DNA of 64,000 bases, taken from NCBI RefSeq assembly GCF_026262505.1, contig NC_067206.1:12200705-12264704 (forward strand), in the 5' to 3' direction. The translations under genes were made by a program, and so were the position numbers. Source of the DNA: Trichomonas vaginalis G3. Lineage: Eukaryota > Parabasalia > Trichomonadida > Trichomonadidae. Under the pieces are notes generated by a model. The model saw only the letters and a program-made list of their open reading frames with translations, was not told the origin of the DNA and searched no databases. Positions 13,508-24,407 of this stretch are shown piece by piece. Position 1 is the first letter of the stretch; each line of letters begins with the position of its first letter.

Positions 13508-14500
13508 ATGAATTCTGTACCTCCAATTCCAATTGATTCTATACCGCAAAGACAACCATCAGGGATGGGGCGCAGCGTTCAAGTGTATATAGATAACTTT
13601 GTGAAAAGCAAAGAGCTTCCACCGCCTTCACAAAAGGCTGCAGTATTCCAATATCTAGATAAACTCAGGATAGATGCAGCAGCGAGTCGTATGTACAAAG
13701 ATGCTTGCCAAATACCAACAAATTTCAAAAGATATGCAGCAAGCTTATTTCGTGAACGCGAAATGGAGAAAATGCGAACACATCAAGGAGAATTTCAACA
13801 GCAAGAAGTGCGCTCCAAACAAAAATATCACAAATACGCAACAATATAAACACAGAAATAGAAAATTATAAAAATAAACGAATGAAAGAACTTCAAAAAA
13901 TTAAAGAATCTCATGAAGAGCAACTTCAAGAGTTCAGTAATCATTGGAAGGACCCAAAAACAATGCTAGAATTCGCAAAACCTCTCCTCAACTACTAAAT
14001 CTTCGTAATATAGAAAAAACAAGTAATCTCGAGATTACCAAGGGCCGAAATTGTTACGCCAAGAGAGCAGTTGATTTAGAAAAAATTGAAACTAAAATGC
14101 AAATAATCGAGCTATCGCAAAATAATGTAGATTATCAAAATTTGTTGCGCAAACAACAAGCAGAAATCGATAATTTCAACAAAAGGACAGAATTGCAGAT
14201 TCAATTCTTTGAATCTCAAAAAAATTCTTCTGTTGCAGCGATTTCAACGCAAATCCGCCTCAATTCTACAGATCCTCCTAGACACACAAGAAAACGAAAG
14301 ATTTCTTATGATCAAATCTACCAAAAATCAAAAGCTCGTCCAAAATCAGAAATAGAAGAAATGGAACCTGAAATAACTTTGGCAACACCAAGAACTTCTC
14401 ACAAGATGATGGAGATAAGATCTATAAGCCAGGGAAGACAATTAGACCTTGATGGAATCGATATAACACAACATATTAAGAAACCTGTAAGAAGCATTAG
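13508..14500 (+). pseudogene. coiled-coil protein, indel-rich copy
   Basis: Copy of the 333-codon gene at 25041-26042. The first 110 or so codons read well (13508-13849), then indels divide the rest (a further open piece at 13944-14552). The TCATAAT initiator and start are identical to the intact copy. Confidence 0.8.
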
Positions 14501-14736
14501 ATATATTTATATTATAATAAACTGTTTGAATATTCATGTTGAAAATCATTGAAATTTTTAAAATTAACTTGTTATTCTGGAATTTGAAGGCTGAGAATAT
14601 CACAATATATATTACATTAAGAATTTAATTATTGATTGAGATCTCGCATAAGTACAAAAGATATAATTTTCATTTTTTTAAATTGTCATTCAAGACACTA
14701 TAATCACTATTAACAAACTCTTATTGCTTAGTATAT

Positions 14737-15756
14737 ATGTTATTAGCGATATTCTGTTATGAAATCATTTTTTGAATATCAAGAAGAGATTGCTTTTTAC
14801 TAAATTTCATTATATTATTTACGTAATCTTCGCAACTATTCCATTTCTAATAATTCGAACAACCATTACCTAGACCTGTTACTGCAAAAGACTCTCATTT
14901 TTTCTGCAATCTTAATAGTTCAACAAATTCAATTACTTCATCAAAAAGAGATGTTGTTTTCTTCTAGCGATCCAAATTCAGTCAAGGACTTGAGCTGGCA
15001 ATTAAATCTCTTAGATCGACCGGATCAAATTGCAGAATATTTTATTCACGCCTACAAATTTCCAATAACTCGCTATCAGCAATCGATGTTTCATAGTCTT
15101 CAAGTTGAAGTTATTCAAGAAAAAAAGATCCAAAACCAAATCGTGAGAAATGTACCTCATATGATAAGATATGAATATGAACAAAAATGGTTGAAAAACA
15201 ATATAAATAAAGTTGATCGCATATTTCATACTGAATACTTTTGATGTTTATTTTCAAGGCGATCCATTTCATTCCCATATCAATTCTGACAGATTAACAT
15301 TTAGTTGAACCACATTTTATTCGTTCCTCGCGTTGGAATACAAATTGGCTATCAAAATGTTATAAAGAACCAATTTTAGGACAAATGAGGCACCAATTCA
15401 TCATTTGTTCAGGATCATTGCAGGTAGAGCAGACATGTACTTAAAACTGCTCAATTTGATGATAGATTCGCCAGAATGGAGCAGATGCTGGAATCCTTCC
15501 ATGGATCAGCCAATTTTGAATACTCTAGTATGGATGGGAAATGTTACGAAGGCTGGCATCAAATACAGCTTCACAGGATGCGATAATGGCTTCTTACAGT
15601 TCAATGGTGCGCTCTTGAGCACAAAATAAGATTTAACGAGCAGGACAAATAATTTCACTAATGAACACCGTCCCCTCGTATGTCCATCAATATAATAGAC
15701 TTGCTGATTTAACAAAAGATTTGTATAAGAGATGTCGTGTAATAGAGAGAAAATAA
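14737..15756 (+). pseudogene. glycosyltransferase, indel-rich copy
   Basis: Copy of the gene at 26281-27306. Open pieces are near 14951-15244 and 15405-15629. The codons for the catalytic-type HTDTFDVYF motif are interrupted by a one-base insertion (about 15235), giving an early TGA. Non-coding flanks are equally conserved. Confidence 0.8.
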
Positions 15757-16048
15757 ACTTGTTGTATATTTGGAAAGCGTATTTTTTTGTTTAATAAGGT
15801 CTTAATTATATATTTGCATTGAAAATATCAATGATTTAAGTATCAATGCTTTATTATAAACCATTCTACATAATAATGTATTTACAATGCTTCACATGCA
15901 AAAACATTACTGTTGCCCATTGAATTGAATGTAATATTTATTTATGAAGAGGAATTCTAGATAGGCAATTGAACAATGACACACATTATTGTTTGGCTAA
16001 AATTTATCCATTTTCTATAATATTTTTGATCATTTAATTTCGAGTGAG

Positions 16049-16118
16049 ATGTCTGATTCTGATGTCAAATTTGTTATAGATAGACTCTCAACTAAAATAC
16101 CAATTGACTCTCCTCTCA
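16049..16118 (+). pseudogene. 5' fragment of unknown gene (24 codons)
   Basis: The first 23-24 codons match the start of the intact gene at 27604 (MSxSDVKFVIDRLSTKIP), with three or four base substitutions. After that, all similarity to the second copy stops and Maverick-like sequence begins. This marks the right edge of the duplicated block. Confidence 0.8.
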
Positions 16119-17320
16119 ATATCCGAGTCAACATACCTACAGCTAAAGGTTCTTCACATGACGACTATGTTGTTGAGTTCAAATTGCCATGGTTGAAGAT
16201 TGTAATGTTCCACAACCACTTCATGTTGAACGAAAGTCTTACAACCCATTGTTCGGAAAAGGCAAGTGCAACATTGTCAGAGCTGTAAACATTCTTTCGA
16301 GAAAGGTTTGTTGGAACCAATTCCAGATGACAAGCTGACAGAAACTTTTGTACCAAAAGACGAAACAAACTTTTCACTGTTAGCAAGACCAAAAGTTGTT
16401 CCAGACAAAGTTCTAGTACAAAAGAAGTACACAATTCCACAAGGAGTTGGATTGTTCGGATACCAACCTGAACCAGAAGAACTTCCAATGAGGTTGCAGA
16501 ACTTCAAGATGCTATAAACAACTTCCATTGAGACATCCAATTAACGTCAAATTGTATTGGAGAGCATCTAGTTAGGTCAGAAGGTTTTATATGAAACAAG
16601 TGCTTCGACTGATATAGATAAACAGGAGAAGTTTCTCAGAAGATAAGAGACTCACTTGAATTTCCACAAACTGACCAATTGGTTGCGACAAGTTCGATCA
16701 GATGAAAAGATATACTATGTCGACCTTAACGCTGCATACATGAGGTTTGTCCAATATATTCCGACTGGAATTCCAAACGAAGATGGTGAGTTCCCGGGAA
16801 GGAACTATACAGTTGGAAAAGTCATACAACAACTGTATGATATTAGGAAAGCTTCAAACCCCAAACTTGCAATGACACTCAAATTGCTTATGAATTCGAC
16901 ATGGGGATATTCCATTAAGAAACCTCAAGAGATGAAGAGTAACACATTATGAGAAGGTCGACAACTTTGTTTGAAAGGTTTTCTCCTTTTGTTTTGAAGT
17001 ACGAATTCACTCAAGGTCAAAGTGGCTTAGTAACCACATTAAAACCTATTGTCGAACATTGGTCTTACCCTCAGTTCGCAAAGGCAGTCCTTGACAACTA
17101 CAACAAATTCTTCTCCGAAGTCAAATCCAAAGTCAAGGTTTACTATGAGAACATTGACGCACTCATGACGAACGAAGAAGGATACAACAAACTCATTGAA
17201 ATGGGTATGGTCGGTGAAAAGATGGGTCGATTCAAATTGGACAAAATTTTCACCGAAGTTCATGTCCTCTCCAAGCGTAAGTACTGGGCATACTTGAAGA
17301 CGGCACAGAAATAAAAACAT
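16118..17320 (+). pseudogene. Maverick/Polinton DNA polymerase B remnant
   Basis: Three broken reading frames together show landmarks of a protein-primed family-B DNA polymerase. VDLNAAYMRF followed by PTGIP fits the motif A region (about 16710-16775). KLLMNSTWGY fits motif B, Kx3NSxYG (about 16881-16910). VYYENIDALMT fits motif C, YxDTDS (about 17139-17171), but with the first Asp changed to Asn, which would abolish activity. Mavericks carrying this polymerase are abundant in trichomonad genomes. Only the C-terminal half of the polymerase is here; there is no capsid, ATPase or terminal repeat. Frameshifts separate the pieces. Confidence 0.7.
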
Positions 17321-17837
17321 TGCATGAAATAAAAACGTTTTTTCAAAAAAGTGACAATTTTTTAAATTTTATTTGAACTGTACGCTGAGTTTGTTGGAGA
17401 AGACCGTTGGGAAACTTGTTTGTTAGATGAGAAATATGAAATGGCATACCATTTTAAAAACATATATTTTTACATATATTAAATGCTTCAGGTTGAAAAA
17501 CAAAGAACAAAAGTAGCAGATACAAAACCGTTAGACTATATCTTTACAAATGCTGGTAGGACTATTTCAGATGAAGAAATTTCATCCCGAGTTATCACAG
17601 GGGTTTGAACTAATCAATCGTTGGCTCAAATCCTTCAGAAATGCAAGGCAATAGATATAGAAGAAGTTATTGTTTCAAATAGTAGACTAGACGCATTTAT
17701 GTTCGATTATTATATTTTCAAATAGCCAATATAGTATAAAGGGTCCATTTTCAATAGACAAATTTTGACGAAATGAAGAATCTTTACAGTTCGTTCAGAC
17801 GAAAGCTTTGAGAAAACTCTAAATGACTTTCAAAATC
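17321..17837. other. AT-rich spacer with degraded coding-like pieces
   Basis: Contains an AAAAAAGTGACA box (17347-17358) like those before several genes in this window. After it, short pieces look like decayed coding sequence (for example about 17481-17610, reading QVEKQRTKVADTKPLDYIF). No complete gene and no family assignment. It ends abruptly at the second minisatellite. Confidence 0.4.
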
Positions 17838-18375
17838 TCTTCTTGATCAAGTGCTTCCTCTCTTCATCATGCAGCTTCCTCTCTTCATCAAGATGCTTCC
17901 TCTCTTCTTCAAAGTACTTCCTCTCTTCTTCAAAGTACTTCCTCACTACATCATGCAGCTTCCTCTCTAAATCAAAGTACTTCCTCTCTTGATCAAGGTG
18001 CTTCCTCTCTTCATCATGCAGCTTCCTCTCTTCTTCAAAGTACTTCCTCTCTTCTTCAAGTACTTCCTCTCTTACAAGATGCTTCCTCTCTTCATCATGC
18101 AGCTTCTCTCTTCAAAGTGCTTCCTCTCTTCTTCAAAGTGCTTCCTCTCTTCAACAAAGTGCTTCCTCTCTTCATCATGCAGCTTCCTCTCTCATCAGCA
18201 GCTTCCTCTCTTCAACAAAGTGCTTCCTCTCTTCATCATGCAGCTTCCTCACTACATCATGCAGCTTCCTCTCTTCAACAAAGTGCTTCCTCTCTTCTTC
18301 AAAGTACTTCCTCTCTTGATCAAGGTGCTTCCTCTCTTCATCAAGATGCTTCCTCACTCCATTATGCAGCTGCTT
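17838..18375. repeat. 21-bp minisatellite, short array
   Basis: About 25 units of the same 21-bp repeat as at 1-6910. The final units (about 18341-18400) degenerate gradually, on the minus strand reading DEEKKQLHNGVRKHLDEERK, right next to the 3' end of the transposase. The first copy shows the same junction at about 6910, so array and transposase were duplicated together. Confidence 0.95.
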
Positions 18376-18422
18376 CTTTTCTTCATCAATTCCTCTTCAC
18401 CCTGGAGCTCCTCAGCTTTATA

Positions 18423-20418
18423 TCATTTTAATTGGATTTTTTGAAATCCACCTGCAGTAGGATAAAGGAGATGTAACTCACGACTAAGAACCTGGCCATA
18501 TGCTCCATTCCAGGCCAAAACAGATTGCATAGCCACAAACAGATTGAAATACCAATCCTGTTGCTGCATGGGGCGTCCATATTCCATTTGGAAGACTTGC
18601 ATCATCACATTTGGATCTGTAAGGACTTTGTCGTTGACAAAATTGGGCCTTGCAGGAGGAACTCCATTTGCTACAATGTATCTGGAAGCAAGAGGTTTGT
18701 TCATATCCAATGGATAGATTCCTGTTGCTTTAAAAGCATTTTCGATGTTTGTAGCTGTGCAAGACACACTACATCATCAAGGAAGCTGCGAACTATGATA
18801 TAGCGCAGTTCTCTGGCGTTCCATACATAATTGATCACCATATGCCCTTGCTGATCGTACCGGATAGTCGCCATATCAAACAACTTCTTGAATTGGGCCT
18901 TCAAGGGAGAAAAAATCCCAACATCAAGAGGTTGTAAGATATGAGATGTATGGCCTGGGAGAACAAGAAGCTTGATATTGAAGGCGCTCAAGAGGCGAAC
19001 GGCCAAGAAAGAGAGCCTGGATGGATGACCATCTACAATTAGGAGAAAAGGTACCTGGGCATCAAACACATTCATTTGAGACCTTTTCTCCTGTACTTTG
19101 CAGATGAACATGATACAGTATACCATAAAAAGGTATTTGTTCATCCATCCACTCTCGGAGCGAACAAAAAAGGCGTCCAGATCTTCCAATTCCGCATCAA
19201 GGGTCTTCTTTTGTGGAAGTATCACCATTGGCTTCATAGTTGTACCATCTGCAAAGATGGTACAGACCCCTGTAAGATGTGGAAGCTGAGACTTTTCAGC
19301 GCGAACTGAGCGATTCCGGCCAGCAGTAAGAACTTTATAGCGACGTTTGGAATAGAGCATTGTCTCGTCCATATTCGCAATAAACTTCTTCCTGCGGGCA
19401 AAGTATCTATGCTTGGAGAGGAAAAATTGGCGAATATGGTTTGCGTCACAGGTAGAGCGTCGGAGCATATCAATAGTTTGGGAGCTCACAATCGAGTAGG
19501 TGACAAAAGTGCATACTCTTAAACAACCGTCGGATTTCCGGGTGAAATCGTGACACACTTTCGTCTTTCGTAGGCAGTGGTGGTTGTTACAAAAGGTAAC
19601 TTCGAATGTAGCGTGAAATCTGCAAAAAAATTCTGAAATTTGAATGGAGAACACAAAAATTGAATAGTTTACGTCAATAAAAAAGAGAAAAAATTAAGCC
19701 AATGTATCTCGAACCTAGGACGTAGAGCAGCAATCACACTGTTTATCACATTACACTACATGCATCTCTCACCTCAGTGAATGAGATCAACTATATGATA
19801 ACTTTTTCCCCATTATATTCTTGTGGAAAAGTGACAAATAGCAACTTTGACCCTCTCTCTATGCTTGGAGAGGAAAAATTGGCGAATATGGTTTGCGTCA
19901 CAGGTAGAGCGTCGGAGCATATCAATAGTTTGGGAGCTCACAATCCGAATTGACAATCTTGTGGCGATATGATTAAGCCAGCCACGGAATGGCGATGGGC
20001 AGTAATCATCGAGCTTCGCTAGAAGATGCGGGCATCTTGCAGCGATTAGTACCCGCGCCGCAAATTTTAATCTCCTATTTTGTAATTCCGTACAGACAGC
20101 AATGGCCATTGATGTTGTAATACAGTTCAAGTCGTCTGCCATCTCTTGAACAAGTTTTTTGAACTGCATTTCATCTGGTAGTGACAAAAGGGTCATACCA
20201 CCCCCTGACTGACCTTTTGTCCATGAACGACAAGTAGCAGTGCGCATGATTGCGCGTGCTACTGTCGTCTTTGAAATTGAGTAAACATTCCGTATTTGTT
20301 GATAAGACTCGCCATTTACTCTTCGATAGAGTAAATCGAGTTGCATCTGGGTCAATAGCCCAAGATTTTTATAGTTTTCTAATTCTGCAAACTCGGGAAT
20401 TCGTGTTCTTGGTTGCAT
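18423..20418 (-). pseudogene. pogo/Tigger-like DDE_1 transposase, internally rearranged
   Basis: Two minus-strand frames make up this gene. The upstream one (20418-19813) begins MQPRTRIPEF and carries a helix-turn-helix-like DNA-binding region (ISKTTVARA). The downstream one (19654-18423) carries the DDE_1 nuclease: Asp of NMDET near 19367, Asp of VDGHPS at 19031-19033 and Asp of LQPLDVG at 18923-18925, a DD35D spacing typical of pogo/Tigger elements. They are separated by an 88-bp direct repeat plus a 364-bp insert, which breaks the frame. The stop is TGA. It is transcribed away from gp63, with the minisatellite at its 3' end. No clear terminal inverted repeats were found. Confidence 0.8.
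19406..19945. repeat. 88-bp direct repeats flanking a 364-bp insert
   Basis: Positions 19406-19493 and 19858-19945 are essentially identical (starting TCTATGCTTGGAGAGG and ending GAGCTCACAATC). The insert between them, 19494-19857, is unlike the transposase. It contains a short minus-strand frame rich in Cys and His, and a tRNA box-B-like GGTTCGAGATA on the minus strand. It fits an unequal exchange between two related elements or an old insertion. Confidence 0.75.
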
Positions 20419-20641
20419 TTTTTTTTAAACGGGAACTTCACAAATTTGGTTCATGGCCATAAAAACTCATTCAATTTTTCTGAGATTTTTTTTCATCACT
20501 CACTCAAAACGCAGAGGACCATTCTTCTCAAAATTGAATTATTTTCTCAAATATTGAGTGAGTAAAATGGGCACGTTGTGTAAATTGATTCAAAATTTTT
20601 TATTGGTACACGACCTTTGAAATTGGTCTCGGGCTATTCAA

Positions 20642-20662
20642 CCTACGGTACAAAATCGTAGG
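20642..20662. other. short hairpin before gp63
   Basis: CCTACG and CGTAGG, 6 bp each, pair around a 9-base loop 45 bp before the protease start. It is conserved in copy 1. It may be a transposon end or chance. Confidence 0.3.
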
Positions 20663-20689
20663 GGTCTCAATTTTCAATTTGTATTGAAC

Positions 20690-20696
20690 TCATTAC
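20690..20696 (+). promoter_or_regulatory. initiator of gp63-like gene
   Basis: TCATTAC fits the trichomonad initiator TCAYWWY and lies 11 bases before the ATG at 20707, the usual short leader length. It supports that start. Confidence 0.65.
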
Positions 20697-20706
20697 AAAA
20701 AAAAAT

Positions 20707-22392
20707 ATGTTCTTGTTGATATACAGTTCTGCTTCCACATATGATTATCCACTCCGTGTACATTATGATACCTCATACTTAAATTACAAAAAATGTCTAT
20801 GCAATTCTACTTCAGAAACCACTTGTTTCTCTACAACTTGCACATCTAACGATATTCCAAATACTGATTCAATAGAAAAGGTTAAAAAAACATTAGATGC
20901 TGTTAGCAAACACATATCCAACTTCCTTTATGCTAAATATCCAAGATTCAAAGTTATTCCATATCAAACCTCGGATCATCCAGAATTTTCAGACTATCCT
21001 CCACCTCCATCTAAAGTCGAATGCGCTGATGTTTACATCCAAGTCGTTTTGAGATCCCTAGAATCAACAGGACAAACAGCTTATTCTAAAATCTTCGATG
21101 TAATGGATGGAACTCCATCTCATGGAATGTTAATATTGTCTGCAAGCTATGTAAACAGTGTACCAGCATCCGATGTCAATTCTACGGACAGAAGACTGTT
21201 TAATACAATTATTCACGAAACTTTCCATATTTTAGGATTACACAAGGGATACCTTCCAGATTGGATTAATCCAGCCACCAACGAAACATACGGTAACGTC
21301 TCAAAGATGACAGAACTATCACAAATTCCAGAATATGGAGCTAAACAATTCACTTTATTGACTACTCCCAAGGCTCTGGAAGTCATTAAGAAGCGCTTCA
21401 ATCCTCCGGAAGACGAACCAGCTACTGGAATTGAGCTAGAAGATGGCGGAGAATCGTCAAGATTTAGTCATACAGAAGCACGTGTTTTTTATGGCGATAT
21501 AATGATGGGATATAGCAATTTCAACTTAGCTATATCAGAAATTACCCTCGCTATGCTTGAAGATACCGGATTTTACAAAGTCGACTACAATTACTCAGAA
21601 CCTCTTGCCTGGGGTGATCACAAGTTCTTCAATGGAGTAATTACAGACGAATTCCTGTTTGACGAACCTTCAAGATTCCCTCAAAACTACCTTTGTAATG
21701 ATAATGATGCAATAACTCAGGCCACAGTAGGAAATGACTACAGAATCTGTTCATTTGACTATATCGGACTTGCCAGATGTAATATCCAGAGGTCAATTGA
21801 TTGTACAAGTTCAGATCAGACCGTTGATGAAAAATATTACTGCGACAGTCGCGAATTTTTCAATCCAAACAACAACACATACACAGGTACTGATAGAATT
21901 GTTGATTGGATCCCTGCAAAAGAGACTCTATCCCTTTGCCAACCAAATCAAAGATGTGCAATGATCGGAACACCACAATCAAACACAGGAAAGTGCGTAA
22001 ACCTTGTTTCTCATGACAGCACATCATATAAGATAGAAGATAATGACCAAACAGCAACTTGTACAAAAGAAGGTGAATTTGTACAGTTAGGTGACCAACA
22101 AGTAAAATGCGAACACATATTCGCTTATCCAAATGTAGAGAACTACTACAAGACCACAAAATCTCAAATGGACGGAGGATTTATTCATAGAGAGCCTCCA
22201 CAAACTCCACAAATTGAACCAACGCCTGACAATAGTAATAAGAAGCTTCTCATGAAGATTCTCATACCTATTGGCGTTATTCTTTTACTTATTGTCATTG
22301 CTGTTTTGATTATCGTCTGTGTCATTCAGAAGAAGAAGGCAAGTCCAGAGGTGTCAGATGCAAACAATAAAGAAGATCCAATTTTGGTATAA
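20707..22392 (+). CDS. gp63-like M8 metalloprotease (leishmanolysin family)
   Basis: 561 residues. A zinc endopeptidase of family M8, expected at the cell surface. The active site HETFH is at 170-174 with catalytic Glu171. The third zinc ligand is His255 in FSHTEARVF, followed by a Met-turn GDIMMG (263-268), the order seen in leishmanolysin. The many Cys residues suggest a disulphide-bonded ectodomain. A single hydrophobic segment (about 519-541) followed by KKK and a 20-residue tail makes it type I-like. The N-terminus MFLLIYSSAS is too short to be a clear signal peptide, but the TCATTAC initiator supports this start. It ends TATAAA, joining the stop to the trichomonad polyadenylation signal. 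Trichomonads carry large gp63-like families linked to host-cell interaction. The sequence looks catalytically complete, unlike the copy at 9210. Confidence 0.93.
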   Translation: MFLLIYSSASTYDYPLRVHYDTSYLNYKKCLCNSTSETTCFSTTCTSNDIPNTDSIEKVKKTLDAVSKHISNFLYAKYPRFKVIPYQTSDHPEFSDYPPPPSKVECADVYIQVVLRSLESTGQTAYSKIFDVMDGTPSHGMLILSASYVNSVPASDVNSTDRRLFNTIIHETFHILGLHKGYLPDWINPATNETYGNVSKMTELSQIPEYGAKQFTLLTTPKALEVIKKRFNPPEDEPATGIELEDGGESSRFSHTEARVFYGDIMMGYSNFNLAISEITLAMLEDTGFYKVDYNYSEPLAWGDHKFFNGVITDEFLFDEPSRFPQNYLCNDNDAITQATVGNDYRICSFDYIGLARCNIQRSIDCTSSDQTVDEKYYCDSREFFNPNNNTYTGTDRIVDWIPAKETLSLCQPNQRCAMIGTPQSNTGKCVNLVSHDSTSYKIEDNDQTATCTKEGEFVQLGDQQVKCEHIFAYPNVENYYKTTKSQMDGGFIHREPPQTPQIEPTPDNSNKKLLMKILIPIGVILLLIVIAVLIIVCVIQKKKASPEVSDANNKEDPILV

Positions 22393-22589
22393 ACAATAAA
22401 AATTTAATGTTATTTTATTTAATTTTTTTTTTTTTCATCTTCATTTTGCATTAAAAATTTCAAATTACAAGAAAACATCTTGGAAGACAGATGGATTTTA
22501 TTTATTTTTAAAACTAAATTTATTAATTTTTTTATTTTTGGTCACAAAAACAATAATATTGATATATTGACCTAACCTATAAGACAGTT

Positions 22590-24236
22590 TTATAATTCTG
22601 GATTGAAATCAGCTGTATACTTTTCCTGTTCCTCATATAATTCTTTAAGTTGCTTAATTGTGTCTTCAAGAGTAGGAATATCATCACTTTCGTCAGCAAT
22701 CTTTGTGACTTTCTCTGATATCTTATTCGCTGATTCGATTGCGTCACCTTTTGCGTTAGAAACTAATTCATCAGCCAAAACTCTGATTTTTGCCTTCATT
22801 TCCATAACTTTTCTGGTCCTACTTTCAAACGAGATTATAGAATTTACGAAATCCTTTGAAGATTCGAATTCTTCAGTAGGAACCGAAGTAGAAAAGTTGA
22901 TTGGCTTGCATTCCAAGGTCGCAGACAGGCACCAATCAACAGAAACAAGCTGTGGAAGAGGGGGATCAAGCTCTAAAAAGCCATTTATGCTATCACCTTT
23001 GAGATGATCGAATTTACTTATGTTGTCTAAGTGAAATTCGGCGATCTTTGGGTCTGTTCCTATTGGAATCTCAGATTTATCAGCTTCAAATACGATATCA
23101 TTGCAAATTGTGTCATCTAATTTCATCATTTTGACGCATTTGCCTCCTTTATCGCAATAATGCTGGGACACGGACTTGCAGCGAACATCCATGGTGTAAA
23201 TTGGGCATCTAATGATCAGAACTGGCCATTCCATGTTAGTTGCCATGATTTGAGCCATTAAAGCACCTCCTAGAGCGTTTGTATCAACATAAGCAAGTTC
23301 TCTACTTATTTCCATTTGTGTTGCGGTTTTAACTGCTTCTTCAACTAAAGATAATTTCGAAGCTCCGCCAATTAACTGGACTAAATCAACTTTTTCGCCA
23401 TTTAGAGCTATATTGATGATTCTCTGGAGTTCATCAAGTTCGTTTGATATTGTTTCTGCTTCAACTCTTCCGTTTTGGACTAATTTCATTGCTTTTCTGA
23501 AAGAAATCGATTTTTCTTTGGCCAAAGCTCGTGCAAACGCGAAGCTTCCTGTTTCTTCCGACCATTCATAAGATGTAAGGTTTGCAATATATCCTGTCTC
23601 GTTCAAATAAAAATCTACACGAAATGCAGAAGCATGAGAGGCTCCAACGTCAATAAACAAGACGGAATGGTTCTTTCCGGAAAATCTATCGAGATTCTTA
23701 TGTGCATATGCGTATGAGATGGCGTGGAAGTCATCAAAAAGTCCTAAGAAAGGAATATTAGCAATATAGATGGCTCTCATGATATCTTTGCGCTGATTAT
23801 ATGTATAGTAGGCTGGAATTGTAAATGAAACTCCTTCATAGCCAATGAATTCTTTCGAAGAAAGAAGATCTTGGATTAATAATGAAAAAAGCTCTGATGA
23901 TGTGGCAATCTTTGGTATCTCGATGCCATCTGTGTTGTTTCGACCTAACAAATAACCTAAATATGGTGATCCTGTTGATGGATTGTATTTCAGATTTTGA
24001 ATTGAAGGATTTCCGTATTTAACTTGAAGATTTGAGATATTGTCTGCTTTTAAGTGACCATCAGGGACATCTTTTGTCTTGAAACTCACAGAATTAGGAG
24101 TCATTGTTGAGCCTTGACGATTTGAAACCATTGAAGGGGTTCCTGATGCCCAAATCTTTGCTCCACGAACAAATTGTGATCCAATATCGAAGTTTATATA
24201 GTGTGCTAATGATGAAGATAGTAAAATAAATAACAT
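22590..24236 (-). CDS. HSP70-family ER lumenal chaperone (GRP170/HYOU1-like)
   Basis: 548 residues. The hydrophobic N-terminus MLFILLSSSLAHY reads as a signal peptide ahead of an HSP70 ATPase fold. NFDIGSQFVRG is the phosphate-1 loop, FIDVGASHAS (about 193-202) the phosphate-2 loop in a divergent form, and LIGGASKLSLV (about 287-297) the adenosine motif. The C-terminal 170 residues are divergent and end in charged helices (about 460-545). There is no KDEL-type tail; the end is NPEL. Family knowledge points to a GRP170-like nucleotide exchange or holdase role in the ER. It is convergent with the gp63-like gene, with stops about 200 bp apart. An unusual or weakened ATPase is possible because the DLGGGT loop is replaced. 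Confidence 0.8.
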   Translation of the reverse strand: MLFILLSSSLAHYINFDIGSQFVRGAKIWASGTPSMVSNRQGSTMTPNSVSFKTKDVPDGHLKADNISNLQVKYGNPSIQNLKYNPSTGSPYLGYLLGRNNTDGIEIPKIATSSELFSLLIQDLLSSKEFIGYEGVSFTIPAYYTYNQRKDIMRAIYIANIPFLGLFDDFHAISYAYAHKNLDRFSGKNHSVLFIDVGASHASAFRVDFYLNETGYIANLTSYEWSEETGSFAFARALAKEKSISFRKAMKLVQNGRVEAETISNELDELQRIINIALNGEKVDLVQLIGGASKLSLVEEAVKTATQMEISRELAYVDTNALGGALMAQIMATNMEWPVLIIRCPIYTMDVRCKSVSQHYCDKGGKCVKMMKLDDTICNDIVFEADKSEIPIGTDPKIAEFHLDNISKFDHLKGDSINGFLELDPPLPQLVSVDWCLSATLECKPINFSTSVPTEEFESSKDFVNSIISFESRTRKVMEMKAKIRVLADELVSNAKGDAIESANKISEKVTKIADESDDIPTLEDTIKQLKELYEEQEKYTADFNPEL

Positions 24237-24395
24237 TTCAAATCTGATTTTTTGTCGACAAAAATTACGGCAAATCTCACACCCGTAAATAAAAATTGAT
24301 ACAGGTGTAAACCACCAAAATTAGAGATATAAAATATAGTGATATGAAAGAGAAATGATTGTAATATCGTAAAAAAATTGAATGAAGTTTATTTT

Positions 24396-24402
24396 TCATA
24401 AT
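24396..24402 (+). promoter_or_regulatory. initiator, Lys-rich gene
   Basis: TCATAAT matches TCAYWWY, 6 bases before the ATG at 24408. A TATCGT box lies upstream at about 24365. The interval to the divergent HSP70-like gene is only 171 bp. Confidence 0.65.
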
Positions 24403-24407
24403 TTTAA

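Noticed and set aside
19690..19775. tRNA gene
   Set aside because: Box-like sequences exist but acceptor and T arms do not pair and no anticodon arm forms.
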